Below are positions 60,501 to 64,000 of a stretch of 64,000 bases of DNA, piece after piece. A program made the position numbers and the translations under genes. The stretch's first letter is position 1, and every line of letters starts with the position of its first letter. The notes under the pieces were generated by a model. That model saw only the letters and a program-made list of their open reading frames with translations. It was not told the DNA's origin and searched no databases. Origin of the DNA: Prevotella sp. (GTDB taxonomy: Bacteria > Bacteroidota > Bacteroidia > Bacteroidales > Muribaculaceae); assembly GCA_023662865.1 (NCBI GenBank), contig JAMPIK010000008.1, forward strand, positions 1 through 64,000, given 5' to 3'.

Positions 60501-60980
60501 GTGAAGAACGTCGGCAATATGCCGGTTGCCAAGTACACAGTAGAACTTCTTGATATGACCGACGAAGCCGCTCCCAAGGCTCTCGCATCAAAAGAAGTAA
60601 CCGAAGCACTTGCAGCCGATGCTACCGCAACCGTTGAATTCGGCTATGCTTTCGCCGAAGCCGGCACTTACAAGCTCGCCGCTCGCGTTACAGCCGCAGG
60701 TGATGCCGATGCCGACAACGACACTACCGCTGTTGCCACTATGACAATCGGTGAAAAAGACGGTATCAGCTACATCACTGTTGACGGTATGAACATGGGT
60801 TACAACGCAGGTAAGCTCACCGTAACCGGCGCTACTTCAATCGCCGTTTATGATCTGTCAGGCCGTGTAATTGCCTCCGCTCAGGGCGACACCGTAAATG
60901 CAAGCCTCGCCAACGGTATCTACATCATCGTGGCTACCACTCCCGAAGGCGTACTCTCAACAAAATTTAATGTAAAATAA
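57576..60980 (+). CDS. T9SS cargo protein with a recent 195-residue tandem duplication and CARDB-like repeats
   Basis: A 1134-residue exported protein (signal MKKKLLAMALALLSLPIAAQA). Two nearly identical beta domains occupy about 25-212 and 220-407 (GVVTSDPSNGTDQLPIRTEC ... AVGLTITYTAGG). Four CARDB-like domains lie at about 415-525 and 725-1060 (VDLAISEFTGSTKVSVGASG, VDLQASALTLPEA, ELLDMTDEA, YKLAARV), with a non-CARDB beta domain between the first and second. The C-terminus (AVYDLSGRVIASAQ, GIYIIVATTPEGVLSTKFNVK) is a T9SS sorting domain. The duplicated DNA has a lower G+C than the CARDB part. CARDB domains usually bind proteins or sugars on surfaces, so an adhesin-like role is inferred. 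Confidence 0.82.
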   Translation: MKKKLLAMALALLSLPIAAQAQSSSGVVTSDPSNGTDQLPIRTECGYSLSETLYTAAEMGTATNNADSYTINELFYPAYTTTMPAGTSEVKVFLKKADNSVTALESRPDISEFTEVLSGTVSLSTEPEKGLRLVLDKPYAMSKGEGLYVALWSKNDYNESKVKFQSYSADTRRTYYTSDYFTPIDLADLSSNFFEPANTAVGLTITYTAGGGEPAAETKTGVVTSDPSNGTDQLPIRTECGYSLSETLYTAAEMGTATNNADSYTINELFYPAYTTTMPAGTSEVKVFLKKADNSVTALESRPDISEFTEVLSGTVSLSTEPEKGLRLVLDKPYAMSKGEGLYVALWSKNDYNESKVKFQSYSADTRRTYYTSDYYTLIDLADLSSNFFESANTAVGLTITYTAGGEEPTPEPDPYVDLAISEFTGSTKVSVGASGSYEIVLKNEGTKTASGYTVEVYNVDTNAALATITDGKDIFPGFFNTLTTTVQFDTEGTYTLGARVIAVDDTEASNNVSAETIKVTVVDKGFLPNALTMTLPNADGTAYSANTLFNRDWNYSGSQVMLKNQYFAGMTQDLQLQKLGLRVVNYSGQAQVPLKISLAQAEPGREALAALADLVPAEDFTEVFNGNMEIVVDPTSEYTVCWVEFDTPYVLEKDKDLFINVSTTGYDGCPNPGFRAATLDYKSMIYYRGSEECDVYSSSAKRYTQATIPLFEFQYALVPLPDVVDLQASALTLPEAVTANEAATYKVEVKNAGTVPVEEFSVELLDMTDEANPEVLVSKDFERQLPVDATTIANVSYTFEKEGTYKIAARVTMTGDRIADNNTTAVAEVTVAEAATVDLQAAALTLPEAAKAQEAATFSVEVKNVGNTAVESYTVELLNMADEAAPAVLATKEVTEALAAETSATVELSYTFAEAGEYKLAARVNAEGDAVADNNATATATLNVAAADVTDLQAIALILPADVKATEEAAYKVDVKNVGNMPVAKYTVELLDMTDEAAPKALASKEVTEALAADATATVEFGYAFAEAGTYKLAARVTAAGDADADNDTTAVATMTIGEKDGISYITVDGMNMGYNAGKLTVTGATSIAVYDLSGRVIASAQGDTVNASLANGIYIIVATTPEGVLSTKFNVK
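57651..58793 (+). repeat. 585-bp direct tandem repeat within the cargo gene
   Basis: Copy 1 is about 57651-58208 and copy 2 about 58236-58793, a period of 585 bp (195 codons, in frame). I count about seven base changes in roughly 558. Most lie near the 3' ends of the copies, and three alter residues (F to Y, P to L, P to S). Confidence 0.9.
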
Positions 60981-60988
60981 CAATCCTC

Positions 60989-61016
60989 GTGGGTGTTGGC
61001 TCGGGTCAACACCCAC
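60989..61016 (+). terminator. Hairpin after the CARDB cargo gene
   Basis: GTGGGTGTTG / CAACACCCAC, 10-bp perfect stem with loop GCTCGGGT. It is followed by CCTTAACTTAAC rather than a T run, so termination efficiency is uncertain. Confidence 0.55.
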
Positions 61017-61041
61017 CCTTAACTTAACTAATTTATCGTAT

Positions 61042-63219
61042 ATGAAATTATTGTCTATTGGCCTTATGGCAGCCTGCCTGCCGGCCATGGCCTTTAACAT
61101 CAACCACACATTCAGCGTATCAGAGCCGACTGTTGCCTCCGATGCCATGCATGGCCACGGCGCCGTGAGCAAGCAGATGAGTATCTCTCGCAAAGCACCC
61201 GCAAAGCGTTCAAGCTGGGCTTTCGGCAAAGATATCGTCTACTATGAGCAGTACGGCACACTCAAAGAAATCCTCTCCGAGGACTTCTCAAAGCTCACCA
61301 TGGGTACAGAAGAGTTGCCCGACCTCAAAACAAAACTCACAATTGCCGAAGACTCACCGGAGTTCACTTACCCCTGGTGGAACTTCAAGCCCGAATACAC
61401 TCATGAACCCAACTGGGGCGTAGGTTGCGCTTACGGCGCCGGCGGTACTCTCTATTGGAGACTCGACGCCGACACTCCGCAAGCTCACTTCAACACTTGC
61501 CTTGTTGACGTATCCAAAGGCGACGGCGTCTTCATTATCGAATTCAAAGCCCGCGCATCCGAAAACTCTGACCAGGGCTATGTGCAGGTGGAAGCCGGCG
61601 AGACTCACAACATGGGGCCCTCTTGGGACACTTGCGATGACCCCATAGTGATTCAGGTGACTGATACCGAGTGGACTACTTACCGCGTAATGTTCCGCGG
61701 CGGCGGCCCCACCACTCTCATCAACGTGGTTGGTATGCTTTACAGCGACAACCCCTACGAGCGACCCACTGACATTCAGGAGATTTGGCTTGACGATGTA
61801 AAGGTATATCAGCTCGAAACATTCGTTGGCCTTCCCACTACACTCCCCGTGACCGACTACAAAGGCACATCTTTCACCGCCAACTGGAATACCGTTGCCG
61901 GTGCAGAGAAGTATCTGCTCTCCGTATATTCTCACGATGAAGAAGGCGCAAAGAAGTTCCTGCTCGAAGATCAGGAAGTTACCGGCACATCTTACAATGT
62001 GACCAACGCTGTTTCCGGCGAGACCTACTACTATGAGGTTAAGTCCGTAGGCAACGGCCACACTTCATTGAGCAGCTTCCCCGAGCGCGTTTATATGCTT
62101 GAAACTCCCGTACTGAATCAGGCCTCCAAAACCGGCGACTATGAGTACAAAGCTACATGGAACGATGTGCCCGGCGCATCTGTTTACAACTACACCGCTT
62201 ACGACAAGCGTGTGGCTAAGGAAGACGGCCCCTTCGTTGTAACCAACGAAGACTTCACCGGCATTCTCGATGCCGATGGCTATCCCACCGGCTGGACTAA
62301 GGAAGACCCTGAAGGCCTCAGCTACGACCAGTTCTACTGCAACGAGCTCAAACAGCAGCGTTGGGAAGTGCAGCACGGCGCTCCCTACGATGGCTATATG
62401 GCTCTCGATGCTTTCTGGTATGAGTCCGGACAAGGTCAGGCTGCCTTCATCTCACCCGAATTCGACATGAGCAAAGACGGCGGTAAATTCATTTTGTCCG
62501 CAGACCTCGCCGGTGATGTTTGGAATACTTGGGACGAAAATGAAAAGCCCATCACCCTCATCACACAATGCTGTGTGGCTCTCTTCAACTGGAACGATGA
62601 GAAGGGCGACTACGACCAGGTGGAACTCATCTATCCCGAAGATGAAATCACCAACGATTGGGAACACCACGAATTCACATTCACCAAGGGTTCCACTCGT
62701 TCAAAGGTAGGTATCTTCGCAATCGGCAGCTACCTCAACCTCTATATAGACAACCTGCTCATCACTCAGAACTATAAGAAAGACGAGTACCTCATGGAGC
62801 CCTACCTTTACCGCCGTTACCACGGTTCAAAAGAGGGTGAAGTGCCCACAGAAATCACAGTAAGCGTACCGGCTTACGCGTCCGGCTATGAGCTTTACCA
62901 CTCTGTAAGCGCATTCGGTCGTCAGGCTGACGCTTACGGCCAATCATACGATGACCGCGAAAGCCCCGAATCAGCCCTTGAATACGTTATGTCTACCACA
63001 GTAGGCATTGACGATGTTGTGGCTCTCGGTGCAGCCCAAATCGTAAAGAAAGGCAACGTGATTACCGTAACCAACCCCAACGCCGAAGCAATCCGTATCG
63101 TTACAGCCGATGGCAAGACCGTAGCTGCAAGCAGCGAGGAAGAGTTCACATACACTCTGACCGATGGCGGTGTATACGTAATCGCAGTAGGCAAGAAGGC
63201 TCTCAAAGCAGTTCTCTAA
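61042..63219 (+). CDS. T9SS cargo protein with choice-of-anchor and FN3 domains
   Basis: A 725-residue exported protein (signal MKLLSIGLMAACLPAMA). A beta-sandwich of the carbohydrate-binding/choice-of-anchor type spans about 75-260 (YWRLDADTPQAHFNTCLVDVS, IIEFKARASENSDQGYVQVEA, IWLDDVKVYQLE). An FN3 domain follows at about 262-350 (YKGTSFTANWNTVAGAEKYLLSVY). A second FN3-like segment and a second choice-of-anchor domain lie near 355-590 (AAFISPEFDMSKDGGKFILS, IDNLLITQNY). The tail (ITVTNPNAEAIRIVTADGKTVAASS, GVYVIAVGKKALKAVL) resembles a T9SS sorting domain. Ligand is unknown. It is the last gene of the secretome island. Confidence 0.78.
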   Translation: MKLLSIGLMAACLPAMAFNINHTFSVSEPTVASDAMHGHGAVSKQMSISRKAPAKRSSWAFGKDIVYYEQYGTLKEILSEDFSKLTMGTEELPDLKTKLTIAEDSPEFTYPWWNFKPEYTHEPNWGVGCAYGAGGTLYWRLDADTPQAHFNTCLVDVSKGDGVFIIEFKARASENSDQGYVQVEAGETHNMGPSWDTCDDPIVIQVTDTEWTTYRVMFRGGGPTTLINVVGMLYSDNPYERPTDIQEIWLDDVKVYQLETFVGLPTTLPVTDYKGTSFTANWNTVAGAEKYLLSVYSHDEEGAKKFLLEDQEVTGTSYNVTNAVSGETYYYEVKSVGNGHTSLSSFPERVYMLETPVLNQASKTGDYEYKATWNDVPGASVYNYTAYDKRVAKEDGPFVVTNEDFTGILDADGYPTGWTKEDPEGLSYDQFYCNELKQQRWEVQHGAPYDGYMALDAFWYESGQGQAAFISPEFDMSKDGGKFILSADLAGDVWNTWDENEKPITLITQCCVALFNWNDEKGDYDQVELIYPEDEITNDWEHHEFTFTKGSTRSKVGIFAIGSYLNLYIDNLLITQNYKKDEYLMEPYLYRRYHGSKEGEVPTEITVSVPAYASGYELYHSVSAFGRQADAYGQSYDDRESPESALEYVMSTTVGIDDVVALGAAQIVKKGNVITVTNPNAEAIRIVTADGKTVAASSEEEFTYTLTDGGVYVIAVGKKALKAVL

Positions 63220-63236
63220 TATATTCCTGAATACAA

Positions 63237-63269
63237 AAAAAGCCCGGCTTTTTGGCCGGGCTTTTTTTG
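63237..63269. terminator. Bidirectional terminator between the last cargo gene and queA
   Basis: AGCCCGGC and GCCGGGCT form the core stem with loop TTTTTG, preceded by seven A and followed by seven T, so it works for both convergent genes. Confidence 0.92.
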
Positions 63270-63311
63270 CTCTATATACCAATAGCAGTAGGTCAGCGAT
63301 CTACGCGCGCC

Positions 63312-64000
63312 TCATTTGCCGGTGGAAAACTGCCGGTGAGGATTAGGGGTTAGGAGGAGCATGGCATCCCCATAGGAGAGGAAGCGGTAGTCGCGTTGGA
63401 GGGCGGCTTCGTAGCAGGTTTGCCATGCCTTGGGGGTGTCGCCGTTGGCTTGCAGCCATGAGTCTACGAGGAGCAGAAGGGTGCTCTGCGGTTGATGAAA
63501 GTTTGTGAGTATGTTTTCTACAATGCGCCATTTAAAGCCGGGAGCTATCATTATGGCGGTGCTTGCGGTCAAGGTTTGGAGGTTGTGTTGCTCCATGTAA
63601 TCATCAAGGGCGCGGAGGGCTGAAAGTGTGTCGAAAGTTTCGGAGTAAGCTTCCCATTGTGTGATGTGCAGGGTCTGCAGGTTGTGAGCGAGGTACGGGA
63701 GGCTTTCAAGAGTGCGCACGGTTGTAGTGCCGACCGCAGTGATCGGCGTGTTTTGCTCTTTTGCTTGTATAAGGGTTTTGAGCAGAGAACGCTGAATAGT
63801 GAAAGTCTCGGTGTGCATCGGGTGGCCACCGATAGTGGAAGACTTGATAGGTTGGAATGTTCCGGCACCTACATGGAGAGTGAGCTCGTGTCGGCTTATG
63901 TTGCGCCGGTCAATCTCTTTCAGCACCTTGTCTGTGAAATGCAACCCGGCTGTGGGGGCTGCTACCGAGCCTTTTATTTTTGAGTAAACGGTTTGATAGT
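63312..64000 (-). CDS. queA: S-adenosylmethionine:tRNA ribosyltransferase-isomerase (5' end outside window)
   Basis: The C-terminal 228 or so residues of QueA, which transfers and isomerises the ribosyl moiety of SAM onto 7-aminomethyl-7-deazaguanine in tRNA to make epoxyqueuosine. The frame is open to the edge and reads TVYSKIKGSVAAPTAGLHFT at its visible start, the conserved substrate-binding region. ELTLHVGAGTFQPIKS, HTETFTI, VGTTTVRTLESL, MIAPGFKWRIVENILTNFH and QPQSTLLLLVDSW are further family motifs. The protein continues beyond position 64000. Confidence 0.95.
   Translation of the reverse strand, partial: YQTVYSKIKGSVAAPTAGLHFTDKVLKEIDRRNISRHELTLHVGAGTFQPIKSSTIGGHPMHTETFTIQRSLLKTLIQAKEQNTPITAVGTTTVRTLESLPYLAHNLQTLHITQWEAYSETFDTLSALRALDDYMEQHNLQTLTASTAIMIAPGFKWRIVENILTNFHQPQSTLLLLVDSWLQANGDTPKAWQTCYEAALQRDYRFLSYGDAMLLLTPNPHRQFSTGK

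Overview
The window looks like chromosomal DNA of a Bacteroidota member of the order Bacteroidales, probably near the Muribaculaceae. This rests on roughly 50% G+C, Bacteroidota promoters (TTG/TTTG, 19-21 bp spacer, TAnnTTTG), almost no Shine-Dalgarno sequences, many secreted proteins with type IX secretion (T9SS) C-terminal sorting domains, and T9SS factors resembling PorW/SprE and PorZ. The family assignment is inference.

Layout. 1-2953: the 3' end of an unrecognised gene, a U32 peptidase-family gene and a carboxynorspermidine dehydrogenase. 2961-9268 (minus strand): a compact phage-derived head and packaging cassette (SU10-like major capsid protein, putative adaptor, portal, putative beta-propeller neck protein, terminase ATPase without its nuclease domain). 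No integrase, lysis, replication or tail-fibre gene is seen, and repeats of the host's extragenic type lie in its spacers. 9493-12865: two tandem secreted endonuclease I paralogues. 12973-17432: a DUF805 membrane protein, an alpha/beta-hydrolase lipoprotein, a remnant of an InlB-type repeat protein, birA and tsaE, an orphan gene, and rpsT between two identical tRNA-Glu genes. 17433-18095: a repeat-rich intergenic region.

18096-24740: nadB, an S41 (CtpA-like) protease and mfd. 24945-33115: a T9SS cargo protein, a GH3-family adenylating enzyme and two tandem PorZ-like proteins. 33232-35233: a cupin gene and hcp. 35279-38248: the PorW/SprE-like lipoprotein. 38232-39922: a glucosaminidase/LysM protein coupled to a WaaP-like kinase, divergent from cdd. 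40558-43814: ald, an outer-membrane barrel protein and a secreted GH13 enzyme. 43994-48298: the conserved yceD(DUF177)-rpmF-fabH-era-der block.

48433-63219 is a secretome island. It has two translationally coupled minus-strand genes, then five consecutive plus-strand T9SS cargo genes: an Omp28-like thioredoxin-fold protein, a duplicated-module protein, an FN3/choice-of-anchor protein, a CARDB-repeat protein with a recent 585-bp internal duplication, and another choice-of-anchor/FN3 protein. Each is separated by strong hairpin terminators or short gaps. queA runs off the right edge.

Most interesting are the capsid/portal/terminase cassette, four genes whose -7 box lies only 4-5 nt before the start codon (predicted leaderless mRNAs), two families of extragenic palindromic repeats, and the concentration of T9SS machinery and cargo.
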